This document shows positions 1 to 10,426 of a stretch of DNA of 64,000 nt, piece after piece; the stretch's first letter is position 1; every line of letters begins with the position of its first letter. Under the pieces are notes generated by a model. It was not told the origin of the DNA, did no database searches, and worked only from the letters and a program-made list of their open reading frames with translations. This DNA is from Porpolomopsis calyptriformis. Its lineage: Eukaryota; Basidiomycota; Agaricomycetes; Agaricales; Hygrophoraceae. The stretch lies in the NCBI GenBank assembly GCA_951640195.1, contig OX621175.1, forward strand, positions 1,414,470-1,478,469. The letters run 5' to 3'. The translations under genes were made by a program, and so were the position numbers.

Positions 1-90
1 TTGTGGGGAATCCCAAACAAAGATAGGGTGGATCCAACTGATCAATGATGACTAACATAGAGAAGGAATGGAAAAATTACGTCCATGACA
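1..90 (-). repeat. Gypsy element A, 5' edge of its 3' LTR (cut by window start)
   Basis: The first 90 bases match the outer edge of the LTR at 32816-32915: both share the ggggaatccc block, a 'gactaacatagag' stretch and the terminal tgaca. Read on the minus strand the LTR begins TGTCATGGACG at position 90. The rest of the LTR lies outside the window, so neither the element end nor a target duplication can be tested. Confidence 0.75.
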
Positions 91-2330
91 TACACCTCGT
101 CTTTTGGGAAATTCGACCTGAATTTCAAATCTGGGTGGTGTCAGGCATTTCGTTCTCTGAGGCTTGAGTCGGGATTTCCTCAGTGGCGGGGGCCTCGATG
201 GCCACTGAGAGGGAAGCAATGGGGGTGGTTTCCGAAGCTGCTTCAATGGGGGAAGGGGCTTGGACTGTTGTGACGTCGTCCTCGTCCAGGTATTCTAAGT
301 CGAGATTGATTGGGTACTCAACTGATGCACCATATTCGATTAACGTTTCCGCTGTCGTGAGATCTCGTTGAGCCCGGAGGTAATCTTCTCTAGAAAGTCA
401 TTCGGCTCAATGACTTTCTTCTATGAGTTTGACGATAATGGCGCGGGTGGTGACATCGTAGCAATCAACCCATGTTCACTTCTTTTGTCATTGGAGCTCC
501 CAAACTTTGAGCTCACTGTTGTCCCAATGGTTCTTCCAGAATGAGACGCTCTTCTGTAATGATTCATTCTCGACTCACAAAACATTGCGTTCTTCACGAA
601 GCTCTTGGTTCCAATTACTGACACTGTTGCTATAGACCGTGAGACGGGAGATAGTGATGGCGGGATCTTCGGGGGGAGGAGTTTGAGTAGGATACTCCTT
701 GAAGAAATCCTTGGCGCAAGCACGAGCTTGTCGACGTAGTTGTCGAGTGGAAGAGGTAGAGGTGGAGGGACCAGGAGTAGGGGAATGGATGGCGGATGAA
801 GGGATTCATCCAGCACACTGGATGGCAATTTGTCGGTCAGGGGTAGAGGTGCGAGAGGCAGGCATTGCTGAATGGTGGTTTTCGACATTGGTATGAGAAT
901 AACAGTATTGAGTAAGTCTTGGACTGTGAAGTGTCATTGAAAGTGGGGAAAGACTGGATGGAATCGTATCTACGACTCTGAGTTTATAAGTGCCTCTTGG
1001 ATCTAAGAATAGAATTCAAAAAATGGACAGCCAGAATGATGACAAACAAGTTAAGTCGCCGTTTGAATTGAGTCTTCATAGGTCTTCACAATTTCCTTGG
1101 CATGTTGTAAGACATTTGGCCATTCTTCCCAAGTGGCTTCTTCGATCGGATAACCCTTCCATTTGACTAAATATTTTCATCGGCGTTTGGCTCCAGAGTG
1201 TTGAAGAATAGATTCCACTTCATATTCTTCTTCATTCTTGATCAGATCTGGTGGAGGTCGAGATGTATCAGTGATATCAGGATGGAGCGACTTATCTTTG
1301 ACGTTTGGTCTCAGGAGTGATACATGAAAAACTGGGTGGAGCCTCCAGGTTCTGGGGATATCAATGAGATACGCAAGATCCGATATCTGTTTCAGGATCT
1401 TGAATGGTCCAGTTCTTCGGTTATCCAATTTCTTGGCAGGTCAAGTCGTCTTGATGTTCTTGGTATCTAACCAAACTAAATCTCCGATTTTGAAGGAGGG
1501 AGAGAGTTTCCGTTTTTGATTGGCATACTTTTTCATCGATTCTGTGGTGTGTGATAGTGATTCACCAGCATTCTTCTGAGCACGTGTGAGACATTCATGG
1601 AAAGTGTTTGCTGCGGGGACGTTACTTGGGGATTCGATTGTGATTGGCAAATGAGGGTGATGGCCATATTCCAGATAGAAGGGTGATTGTGAAGTGGTGG
1701 AGTGTTGTCAATTATTATAAGCGAATTCAGCAGAAGCTAACCATTCAGACCAGTTGTCCTGCATGAAGTTGGTATAGAAACGTAGGTAGACTTCGAGCTC
1801 TTGGTTTGTTCATTCGGTCTGACCATCGGTTTCAGGATGATAAGCAGTAGACAGTCCAGAAATGGTTCCTAGGAGTTTGTTAAGGGCTTTAGTGAATTTT
1901 GACGTGAATTGAACTCCACGATCAGAAATGATCTTCTTTGGCCATCCATAATGTTTCCAGATGTGATCATGGAAGAGTCAGGCAGTGCCTTCTGATGAGA
2001 GGTTGGAAGTTGTTGGAATAAAATGAGCACGTTTCGTAAAGCGATCAACAATGACCATTACAGCGTCATATCCAAGTGAGTCAGGTAGTTGAACGATGAG
2101 ATCAACGGTAATCTCAGTCCATGGTTCGGTAGCGGGGAGTATAGGTTGTAGGAGTCCTGTCAACTTCAAAAAGTAGTTCTTGTTTTGCTAACAAACAGGG
2201 CAGGACCATACGTAGTTGATAACATCTTGAGAGATGCCATCCCAAACAAAGTTTTGGAGCACCAGCTCCTTCATCTTCTTAATGCCAGGGTGTCCAGCAT
2301 GGGTGTTATGATGCATCCTGTTTTCGTTTT
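91..2330 (-). pseudogene. Gypsy element A: integrase and chromodomain end of pol, decayed
   Basis: Minus-strand 3' part of a Ty3/Gypsy pol. Reading from about 2320 down: an integrase H2C2-type zinc finger (NTHAGHPG followed by CPVC), the integrase core ([49 protein letters not shown]), the GPFKIL C-terminal region and a chromodomain (KYLVKWKGYP, WEEWPNV) near 1180-1080. The frame is continuous from about 2190 to about 1000 and is broken by TGA at 1978, 1810, 1708, 1441 and 1177 and by TAG at 2188. Each TGA stands where Arg is plausible (CGA). The copy is cut off at about 2325, inside the zinc finger, so RT, RNase H, protease and gag are missing. The chromodomain places it among chromoviruses, and its LTR edge matches element C, so it is probably the same or a sister family. 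Confidence 0.9.
421..888 (-). CDS. Open frame downstream of pol in element A, function unknown
   Basis: A 155-codon open frame starting with ATG between the chromodomain and the 3' LTR of element A. The product is rich in Pro, Leu and Ser, with a proline/leucine run at residues 30-50. I recognise no domain. It could be a third element-encoded ORF, as some fungal Gypsy elements have sequence between pol and the LTR, or it could be chance openness in a low-complexity stretch. No RNA-level signal supports translation. Confidence 0.25.
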   Translation of the reverse strand: MSKTTIQQCLPLAPLPLTDKLPSSVLDESLHPPSIPLLLVPPPLPLPLDNYVDKLVLAPRISSRSILLKLLPPKIPPSLSPVSRSIATVSVIGTKSFVKNAMFCESRMNHYRRASHSGRTIGTTVSSKFGSSNDKRSEHGLIATMSPPAPLSSNS

Positions 2331-2734
2331 TATCTTATCATGACTTTTCTTAATGTTATCTTACTCCTCCACCACCTTCCTTTTCCATTTACTACCTTGT
2401 AGATCAGAGGGGCTTTCGCCATTGGTCAGTGATGACACTATCCACAGTTGCACAGCAGCTGAGTCAGCTATTCCATGGATCATAGTTGAGTTGTAGATTT
2501 CAAACTCAGATTAGATAAGTAGTGTAGTTAGAGTTTGTAGTCTCAGTTTCAATCTCAACAAAGACACCCCCCCTTAGCTTTGAGCTGAGATCTTGGTTCT
2601 TTCCATTGAGCACTCTAAGCTGACCAGGAGACCCCTGTGCCTTAACAGAAGATTGGAACTCAACCTCCCCCTCTGCTTCTCTTTGCAACAGTCCCTGGTC
2701 AAGATTCATCTGATTGTCTCCACTACTGTGTTAG
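2331..2734. other. No gene seen; left flank of the nested LTR element
   Basis: Pyrimidine-rich spacer (2331-2400) followed by sequence with no recognisable product. The plus frame at 2593-2739 runs without a stop into the sequence resuming at 5817 once the nested element and one target copy are removed. This suggests the element inserted into an older open frame, probably leader or gag-like retroelement sequence. Confidence 0.4.
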
Positions 2735-2739
2735 CCGAG
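2735..2739. repeat. Target-site duplication CCGAG, left copy
   Basis: CCGAG stands immediately before the left LTR (2740) and again immediately after the right LTR (5812-5816). Five base pairs is the usual length for LTR-retrotransposon integration, and the copies are identical. Confidence 0.9.
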
Positions 2740-2940
2740 TGTAACAGATATGGCTGTTACAGAGCCTACAGAGGCAGGTGATCAGTGTTGATAGGTGTTT
2801 GGCACCTCAGAGCGGTATAGAGGCTATATTTACAGTATGTTTTAACCCTTTGCCACTGCTTGTACCAGAGATACCGCACCCAATAGATATTGGTCATATT
2901 CAGTCTGGTCTTGAGCAAGGCAAGAACCAAACCCCTTACA
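2740..2940 (+). repeat. 5' LTR of the pol-less element (201 bp)
   Basis: Begins TGTAACAGATATGG and ends CCCCTTACA, with 5-bp inverted tips TGTAA/TTACA. Nearly identical to 5611-5811; the visible differences are three transitions and one C/A change. Confidence 0.93.
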
Positions 2941-3950
2941 ATTTTTTGAATATCCAACATAGACTGTTGGGTTTCCAAAAATGAGTGCAAACGACATTGT
3001 AAAACGTTGTCATTGATTTTTGCACAGCCACCACTAGCTAATCAACTAACACCGACACTGCTACCCCCGCGCCAAACCACTGACATGCAGCAAGATAGCC
3101 AACACATCGAGGGTGGTCACAAACCACCATTAGGTGTCACCCTGCAGACCAGCAGGGCCGAAAGCAGTGCCGACAAGGCACAACGAGTGCCACATCATTG
3201 AACGCGCCCATCACCGCCGCGCTCGCATTTCACAAGCGCTCGTTCCCCCAACTCCCACAGACATCCAGTGGGGTCCAGCAAGACCACGGAAGCCTGGAAG
3301 GAGGGAAGACGAGGCCAGAGGGAGGTAAGACGGATACCACGTCATCGACGTCGGCCGTCCCCCCATCTACCTCCAACGCCCGATCGACTCTATCCAACAG
3401 CCACTGCCCAGCCCCAGCGACGTCCCAACGTCACCCACCATTCTTGCAGCACTGACGCACGATGGAATGAAAGCCAACAAGGTCAACGACGAGCACACGA
3501 AGTGCCATGTCACCGCCCAATGGCGGCCCTGACCTCAAATGCCTACATCCGTGCACCGCGATCCGAGCCCAATGGCTCTCGCACCCAACCCAGAGGAAGC
3601 CCCCAGAGCCCGTCGACAAGACGGCAAACTTGCAGGGTGCCCCGGAGGTGCCGGAAACGCCAGCGACGACGCCAGCCACCCCCCCAGCTACATCCCATGT
3701 CCGCAGCCCCCAGGTCGAGCCCAACAGCTCCCGCCACCGCCACCGCAACACCCAATGACGTTGACGACGCAAGTCCGAGCCCAATGGCTCCGGAGGACAT
3801 GACGACAATGACGGAGAGCGTCGGACGACACTAAAGGTGCATTTTACGCACCCCCCGCTCTTGCACGACCACGCCTTGCGCGCGGATCCCCCCAACGACC
3901 TTCCCAGAGATCGGGAAGGTCCCAATATGTTGTCTGAATGATGACAGGTC
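2941..3950 (+). other. Leader region of the pol-less element, GC-rich, no certain gene
   Basis: About 1 kb, with a GC-rich stretch from 3180 to 3830 that keeps several overlapping frames open on both strands. The predicted peptides are compositionally biased (Pro, Arg, Ser, Thr) and share no motif with Gag, protease or RT. I read the open frames as a consequence of base composition, not as genes. Stops at 3934-3939 (TGATGA) precede the 3951 frame. Confidence 0.5.
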
Positions 3951-5411
3951 ATGCAGGATCCAGACACGGATCCTGCACCATCTACGTCCCCAACGTCTCA
4001 TACGTCGGGACAGACACCTACCTCCCAGGAGGTAGAGGACTTACAGGCGACTAGGTCGCCCACGCCCGACTTTGTACCAGGGAGGTACAGTGCATTCCAC
4101 CCATTGGGGCAGAGGCATGAGAAGCCGTCATATAGATAGCGCAGTCGGCCCCTTGGCCTGGCAACAGGCTTGGGAGTGAGTGAAACTGAGACGCAAGTTG
4201 CGCCTCAGCCACGAACTGAGCCTCAGGGCTCCAGTATTGAAAGGGTGCAGCCCATGCCCCTTAAAGCAAGGAAGGAGCATGTAGAGGTGCCCTTGTCGAA
4301 TCATCAGCTGAGGCCCGCAAAGGCTAGAAATGCTGAAGAGGATGTCAAGCATCCTCAATACCTGTCAGACACGACAGGCGCAACCTTAAGTGAGAGTTAC
4401 CATGCTCGCGCAAATCAATCCACCCGCAGCTATGTGGGAGGAAGTAATGGACATGAGCACAAGGCTCATGATGAATACCATCAGCAAAGGACTGAAGGGT
4501 CCTGGTCTGATAGAATATGTGGTCACAGATCCAGTGACCAAGAGACAACGTCGTCTCTAAGAAGGGGAAGGTGAAATAAAGATGCCCATCCTCGTAAGAG
4601 ATCTCTGTCTTGGGCAGAGGAGGAATTGATTGTCGAAGCAGTGCTTCGAGCCCAGAAAATGGGCAAGATGGATGGATCAATTGAATCCATTCTGAAAATA
4701 TATCACAGACTCTCCCAATGGATGAGGAGACATGACTTGTACAAGTTGTACAAGGCAGGAGTCAACATTAAGTTGCTCCTCCCATCAGCTGCAGGCAACA
4801 GTGATGAGGAAACAGAGGCGGTACAGACTAGTACTGCTAATGTATATGTCAAGCCTGTTATTAGGGCTTGTGCTATGACCGCAACTGAAGCGTTGCAGTA
4901 CGCATCAAGACTGCCAACTGCACCAGAGCAGGCAGTAAGTTGCTACTCACAAGAGATAGTAAGGGTATGTGCCATGTCGGCATCATATAGCAATAATGAG
5001 GAAAACTCATTCACTGATGCTGAGTCGGTTAAAAGAGATGAGTATGTCTCTACACAACCACTGTGGAGTACCATAGGTACCTTTTTCATTGTGAAAATAT
5101 CCTCAGACAATGAGGAGGATGGTGTCATCGACAATAACTTGTTGGATGAACAAATCACCGAGTATGGTGATGATGCACAGAGTACCGAGGAATACAGCTC
5201 AGCATGTGCTAGTGACGCAGATGAGACACAGTCTGTGTATAGTGATGAAGCAGACAAATACATGTCTGCTGGCTATGAAGATGAAGCAGACGAATATGGG
5301 TCTGCTGAAGCCAATGATGAGGCAGATGAGAATACATCTGCTATCGATGATAATGAGGCTTATGCCTCTGACCAGCCTTCAGATGAGGAAGGTGGGTATG
5401 AAAGCATGTAG
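3951..5411 (+). pseudogene. Single long frame of the pol-less element (gag-like position), acidic C-terminus
   Basis: One frame of about 486 codons broken only by TAG at 4137 and TGA at 4572. The first 210 codons are Ser/Thr/Gln-rich. The middle (from about 4590) contains a basic-to-helical stretch (RKRSLSWAEEE, then SILKIYHRLSQWMRRHDLYK). The last 150 residues are acidic, with repeated DEAD/EAD and SA-rich units (YSDEADKYMSA, EDEADEYGSA, NDEADENTSA). The position suggests a Gag-like structural protein, but I see no CCHC knuckle and do not recognise the family. The gene ends 200 bp before the right LTR. Confidence 0.5.
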
Positions 5412-5601
5412 AATTACATGTGCTGCCTTCAAAACCTCTTCTAAGAGGGGAAGGAGTGATATAATGTGGAACAGCATTTTATTTTCGGAATCATACTTGA
5501 GTCCAACTCAAGTTGCAGAATCAAAACTTGATTCTGGTGTATTTTTTGAAGCCTACATCCTAGGCTGTCATTGTCAATTATACCCTACAAGTCAATCTGG
5601 T

Positions 5602-5610
5602 GAGGGAGGA
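5602..5610 (+). promoter_or_regulatory. Polypurine tract of the pol-less element
   Basis: gagggagga directly precedes the TGTAACAG of the 3' LTR. This is the expected site for plus-strand DNA priming and it fixes the orientation of the element. Confidence 0.75.
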
Positions 5611-5811
5611 TGTAACAGATATGGCTGTTACAGAGCCTACAGAGGCAGGTGATCAGTGTTGATAGGTGTTTGGCACCTCAGAGCGGTATAGAGGCTGTAT
5701 TTACAGTATGTTTTAACCCTTTGCCACCGCTTGTACCAGAGATACCGCACCCAATAGATATTGGTCGTATTCAGTCTGGTCTTGAGCAAGGCAAGAACCA
5801 AAACCCTTACA
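5611..5811 (+). repeat. 3' LTR of the pol-less element (201 bp)
   Basis: Same length and termini as the left LTR and followed directly by the second CCGAG (5812-5816). Confidence 0.93.
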
Positions 5812-5816
5812 CCGAG

Positions 5817-6869
5817 CAATTGCCTTGGAATCCCGACCTGGACTCCCCTCCTCGAAGCCATCCTCTTTCAATTGAAGAACCATGGGAGACCCTCTGGACA
5901 TCCCCACATGGTATTCAAGTCAACTATCACCCTGGCCTTGCACTCTCCATCACTACCCCCACCCTATGCCCATACCAACCCTGAACCCCATCAGGCCTTG
6001 GTATCTAAGCTTATTAGCAATACATGTTTGACTGCTGCAGCCACATTAGAGTTGTCACCACTTGAGCCCGATTCTCTAACAGAACAGCTCAACCCATTGG
6101 TTGATGAATTCTTTGAACCCGATCTCACCCAATCTCCACCTCTGTCCCCTTCATCATCCTCATCTGAGGAATCCTTTGATACTGCTCTATCATCCCTGAT
6201 TGAGAATCCATCTAACCCCACTACACTCCTTGAAGTAGAGCCAGTCATCCACCTCCAAGTCCATGTTCACATCCACCATCCCCAATGTCTTACAGAGTGA
6301 GCCATCATCCCCATTACTTTCATCTTTCGATGATGTGAAACACAAGATGTGCGAGAAATCTATCTCATACTCAACCACTAACCACCATGCCCCGCCCATT
6401 GCGAAGACCCTCATACAGCGCCTCAGAACCCAAAGAGGAACTCGAGTACAAAGATGCACCTAAGGATCAACTTGAGATCTACTTGCCTCTTTTATCCCAA
6501 CTCCTTCCTCCTCTTCCTTCCTTGCCTGCACTTGCATTAGGGTCCTTCACACCTCCAAATCCCTGGACTCCAGTCTCATTCTCCTTTCTAGGTCTCTGAC
6601 CTTGACAAACCCCCCCTCCACTGGTTGAATCACCTTTCCCACAACCTACCACTCAGGGAAAGCAACAAATTGCTTCTGTGGAATTCAAACCCAAACCTAA
6701 ACCTTCAGACCTGCCTCCTTCTGTCCCTTCTTCTCTCTCCTCAAGAAAATTAAGTCCTTCTCCTCGAAAGCCATCTGCTCCCCTCTCTGACATGAACCCT
6801 AATCCCAATCCAAATCCCCCAACACCTCCTCCTCCTTCACCCCCAATTAATCTCCCACTTGTTCCACCC
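5817..6869 (+). other. Decayed proline/serine-rich coding-like sequence, older host of the nested element
   Basis: A chain of plus-strand open frames (to 5984, 5990-6300, 6387-6599, 6678-6881), each ending after 60-180 codons. They give Pro/Ser-rich peptides such as SPSSSSSEESFD and PNPNPNPPTPPPPSPP. The continuous coding-like composition with frame changes suggests a decayed leader or gag-type ORF of an old plus-strand retroelement. No domain is recognised. Confidence 0.35.
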
Positions 6870-7449
6870 TGTCAGGACTGAGGTTCCAAGGGGGTTCTCT
6901 GGGCCTAGCATGACACAATATAGAGCTGACAAGTGTTCCAAAGTGACTGTTGGATTCAGGACGGAACCACAGTATGTAGACAAGTAAGTCAAAACTAGGG
7001 AGTCTACTATGAAAAAGCGTATCTTTATATATGAAGTAATAAAAGGGAAATATATGAAGGACTATTAGGGACGAGTGTTTGAAGGTCATAGGGACCTGAT
7101 ATGTAAGTGATAATGGTCCGTAATATAGTCTTTAAAGGGGGTTCAATAAGAGTACAGAATGAAGTGAAATGAAAGGGTGAAAGGGGTCATCATGGATGAT
7201 CCGAGTGGCACAGTGGCTCAGAGTGCGCGAAACGAGTGTGCTTGTTTGGCGCAGCTTTCAAGGAGTCCGATGAACCAAGTTTGGAGTCAATCCAATCACT
7301 GGTTCTTGAGTTACGGTCTCTTTAGTGATTTTGGCATAAATACTATAAAAGGTGTGCAAAACAAGTATGCTCGTTTGGCGCAAGGTGTCACAGTGTCACC
7401 TGAGAGTGCATGAAACGAGTGTGCTCATTCTGCGCAGAGATTTCTGACA
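6870..7449 (+). repeat. Possible LTR (580 bp) with TGTCAG/CTGACA tips
   Basis: Starts TGTCAGGACTGAGG at 6870 and ends TTCTGACA at 7449, so the tips are a 6-bp inverted repeat. It contains an AT-rich promoter-like part (ctatataaa-type sequences near 7020-7050 and tactataaaagg at 7341-7352). The doubt is that the gag-like ATG follows within 6 bp, leaving no room for a primer site and leader. Either the LTR ends earlier or the leader has been deleted. Confidence 0.4.
7221..7437. repeat. Three copies of a 34-bp hairpin-forming repeat
   Basis: Copies lie at 7221-7254, 7351-7384 and 7404-7437. The shared core is gaaacgagtgtgctcgtttggcgcag with variations. The central part (AAACGAG-TGTG-CTCGTTT) can fold on itself. 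The spacing is irregular (130 and 53 bp), so this is not a simple tandem array. Confidence 0.7.
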
Positions 7450-7454
7450 CACCC

Positions 7455-9492
7455 ATGGCCACTACTGCAAGTAAAATCAAATTGGCTGAACCCAGCACCT
7501 TCAATGGTGACCCCAAGGTCTACAAGGACTGGTATCGACAGGTCATTATCTTCTTGACCAGTCGAGGTATCACTGATGCTACTGAACATGCACTTGTCAC
7601 CCTCTCCTCTATGAAGGAAGGGACCACCGCTATCTGGGCCCAGCAGTTTGTCGACAACTACCTTGATGCTATAGATGAAGATGGCAACCCCACTCCTTTT
7701 CTACTTGTGCCAACTTCAAGCTTGGCCTCAATAACAGCTTTAGGGATACTGCCTCGGAACAATGCATGCATGAAGAAGTCAAAACAATGGCACAAGGATC
7801 CATGCTGATCATGGAGTATGTCGTCAAATTCATGATGAAGGCAAAACTTGCTGGCCTCAGTAGCCAGGATAAAGAAATCATTCATATTTTTGAAAAGAAC
7901 ATCTATTGCAACATTGTTCACCAACTCTATTTGAATCCTCCCCTCCCCACTACTTGGGCAGCCTATCGCAACAAGGCTCTAGCCATTGGATAGCTCCATG
8001 AATGCTTCCAACAACAAGAATTGACCTGAAGGCTGGTCACTTCCACCTCACAGTTTGTCCCCTGGACCCTTCCATCTCATCCTCAAGGTCAACCCTCCAA
8101 GGATCATTGTGTCCCTACTGGGATCATCCATGGTGGTCAGGGAAAGCCCATGGACATTGACAAGACACGTCAGGTCCATTGCTGATTCAACTGTGGGGAA
8201 GTCAGACACTTCTGACAAGATTGCCCCTAGGAGAAGGCTGTAGTCAATGTCTGTGCCCTCTTCTATGACATAACTGTGTCAGAATTGGATGAGTTGAAGA
8301 ACCTTCTTTCCGCAGAGGAGCACAGCTCAGTGAACAATGCCCCCACTCTCGATGATGAATCAGATTTTGTCGATAGTCAATGAAGATGCATTCTCTTCAC
8401 TCAACTGGAAGTTGTTTGCTCTGGCAGAACACTCTTGTATTGGACATTTCTCTTTTATCTACCACGACAGCATGTATAGTACCTAGTATACCCAAATCAA
8501 ATACCCCTGTCATTTCTCCCCCTCTGAGACCTGCCTTGTCAGATGAACATATTGAACACCCCAAAATCCTTACTCCCAAATCATTGTCTCTTTCTGTCGA
8601 TTCAATTGAGATCAATTCTCTTTCAACTCCTCAAGATATCATTAATACTATTAAAGGCAATGCTAATTCAGCAATCTCCATTCTTCAACACTGGTCTCAC
8701 CCAGCATGCTCACAAGAGATGGTACAGTCTACTATCAATGAAATCACTGCCCTCTCCCCAGAGAATGCCATCTGAGCCTTGAATGAACTCAAACAACCCT
8801 ATGTCTTCATTTGCGGCTCCAAGGGAAGTCAACTTGTCCTCAAAGCCCATCTTGTCATGTTAGATAATCGTGTAGAGCATACTGCCACTGCTCTCATCAA
8901 CAGTGGATGTGAAGGCTCTTGCATTGACATTAAATATGTTCAAGATTGTGATCTCCATACAACCCCTCTCGCTTGACCTATTCTAGTGCACAATGCGGAC
9001 GGTCAACCTAACACTGAAGGCCCCATCTCAGAAATGGTCACCCTCAAACTGTGAGTTAGAACTCATGTGGAATGGATCAACTTTGGCATTACTAACCTCA
9101 GCAAAGGACAAATCTTCCTCGGACATGACTGGCTCAAGACTCATAATCCCTCTATGGACTGGAAAGCTAGTACCCTTGATTTCAACCGATACCCTCCAGA
9201 CTGTCATCCCTCTGTCAACTCCTTCGACATCAACAACCTCACTCTGGAGGATGATGATCATTTGCTCATAATTGATCTCACTCCTGCTATCCAGATTCAG
9301 TTAATAACCACTAAGTTGCAGGAACTCATAATCAAAACTGCTGAGACTCAGAAGAAGGATTGCGATTGGAAAGACATTGTCCCCAATTATCTTCATGAAT
9401 TCCAAGACATCTTCACCAAGAAAGATTTCAACCAGCTACCACCCCCTCACCCTTGGGATCATGTGATCAAACTACTCTCAGGAACTAAAGAG
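7455..9492 (+). pseudogene. Plus-strand Gypsy gag and protease, decayed and truncated
   Basis: Gag begins MATTASKIKLAEPSTFNGD at 7455 and continues through IWAQQFVDNY and, after a frameshift near 7740, through a helical gag region to 7993. A CCHC knuckle is readable at 8180-8228 (FNCGEVRHF then QDCP), with TGA at two positions where Arg fits. The protease region (8779-9170) has INSGCEGSCID where a catalytic DSG is expected, so Asp is replaced by Asn. IFLGHDWLKTHNPSMDW follows, then the linker to RT (DIFTKKDFNQLPPPHPWDHVI). Sequence stops at about 9492, before RT, at the start of another LTR-like block. It is incapable of mobility. Confidence 0.85.
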
Positions 9493-9800
9493 TGTCAGAG
9501 ATATATTTTTTCTTTTTCCTTTGCTCATCCATCCCTATTTACATCAGACAGTTTACATCAATAACTGCTTAGCCACCCAAGCTCCGCTTAGTAATAGAAG
9601 GTGACCAAGCCATATCTATATTTAGTCTACCATTACTCTCCTTATCTACATGACTCATCCATAGTCATTATGACTCACACGTAGTCAGTATGACTCATAC
9701 TTAGCTAGTATATAAAGCTAGCAGTAGATAGACTTAGGATAAGTCTGTTTCTTTCATTAACACCCCAATCAGTAGTCTTCCAACCCTTTAAAACCCTACA
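9493..9800 (+). repeat. LTR-like block with three TGACTCA sites and a TATA box
   Basis: Begins TGTCAGAGATAT at 9493 and could end ACCCTACA at 9800. It interrupts the gag-pol remnant cleanly. TGACTCA occurs at 9651, 9671 and 9691, exactly 20 bp apart, followed by tatataaa at 9709-9716. A CAGAGCC string follows the putative end. I found no target duplication (aagag on the left, cccag on the right), so the right border is uncertain. Best read as a solo or truncated LTR. Confidence 0.55.
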
Positions 9801-10426
9801 CCCAGAGCCTGAAGTAAAACCTTGCGATCAACCATAGACTGCCATCTAACACCCTCACGGTAGGCTCCAATTATGTAGAAGGCGTGAGGGATCTTAGGGG
9901 AGATTCCTCTCATTTGTCCAAGGGGTATCGGAACACGTAGGAACTGATTCAGTAATCAGATGATAATGGACAGGGGTTTCAAGCTTATGAAGGCTTGATA
10001 TATTGGGTAGGAAGGGAAAGTATGTATTGGGGAAGGTGTGTCTGTCTTGTTTTAGTGATTATCTACTTGATATATATAGAGGAGGTGAATAAAGGAACTT
10101 CTTTGTCAGTATGTGTACAAAGGATAGTTCCTTTGTAAGAATATGTGAGTGGAAATTAGGTAGATAGGCAAAAGGAAGATAGGAAAAGGTAGATAAGATA
10201 AGGAAAACAAAGAAAAGAGACTTTCCGATGGGTTTAAGGTGTTTCCGAAGGAGTTCATGTTTTCGGAAGTCCTCTGGTTAGAGGTGGACGTTATCGGAAC
10301 ATTTATGGGAAAGTCAGAAGGGTCGGGTTTTGGGATATGTGTATGTGGATTTGGTGAGGTTGAGCTCATGTGTGATGGGAAGGTTTTCTGTTCATAGGGA
10401 GGATGGATCTCCTACACCACGCTATA
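9801..10426. other. No gene seen
   Basis: AT-rich sequence with scattered short frames. The minus-strand frame at 10106-10369 gives a low-complexity Ser/Pro/Leu peptide that I do not accept as a gene. Confidence 0.5.

Larger units (their letters stand above)
2740..5811 (+). mobile_element. Pol-less LTR retrotransposon, 3072 bp, complete ends
   Basis: Two 201-bp direct LTRs (2740-2940 and 5611-5811) start TGTAACAG and end CCCTTACA. They differ at about four positions by eye and are flanked by the duplication CCGAG. A purine tract (gagggagga, 5602-5610) abuts the right LTR and sets the plus orientation. The 2670-bp interior holds one long decayed frame (3951-5411) and no protease, RT, RNase H or integrase motif that I can find. 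It would therefore have to be mobilised by enzymes from another element. No canonical tRNA-type primer site is obvious after the left LTR. Confidence 0.9.

Noticed and set aside
3268..3834. Open frames on both strands in GC-rich sequence (188 and 178 codons)
   Set aside because: Overlapping frames in several phases with biased Pro/Arg/Ser composition and no motif; explained by GC content.
9493..9800. Solo LTR with target duplication
   Set aside because: Left flank aagag does not match the right flank cccag, and the right border is unclear; kept only as an LTR-like block.
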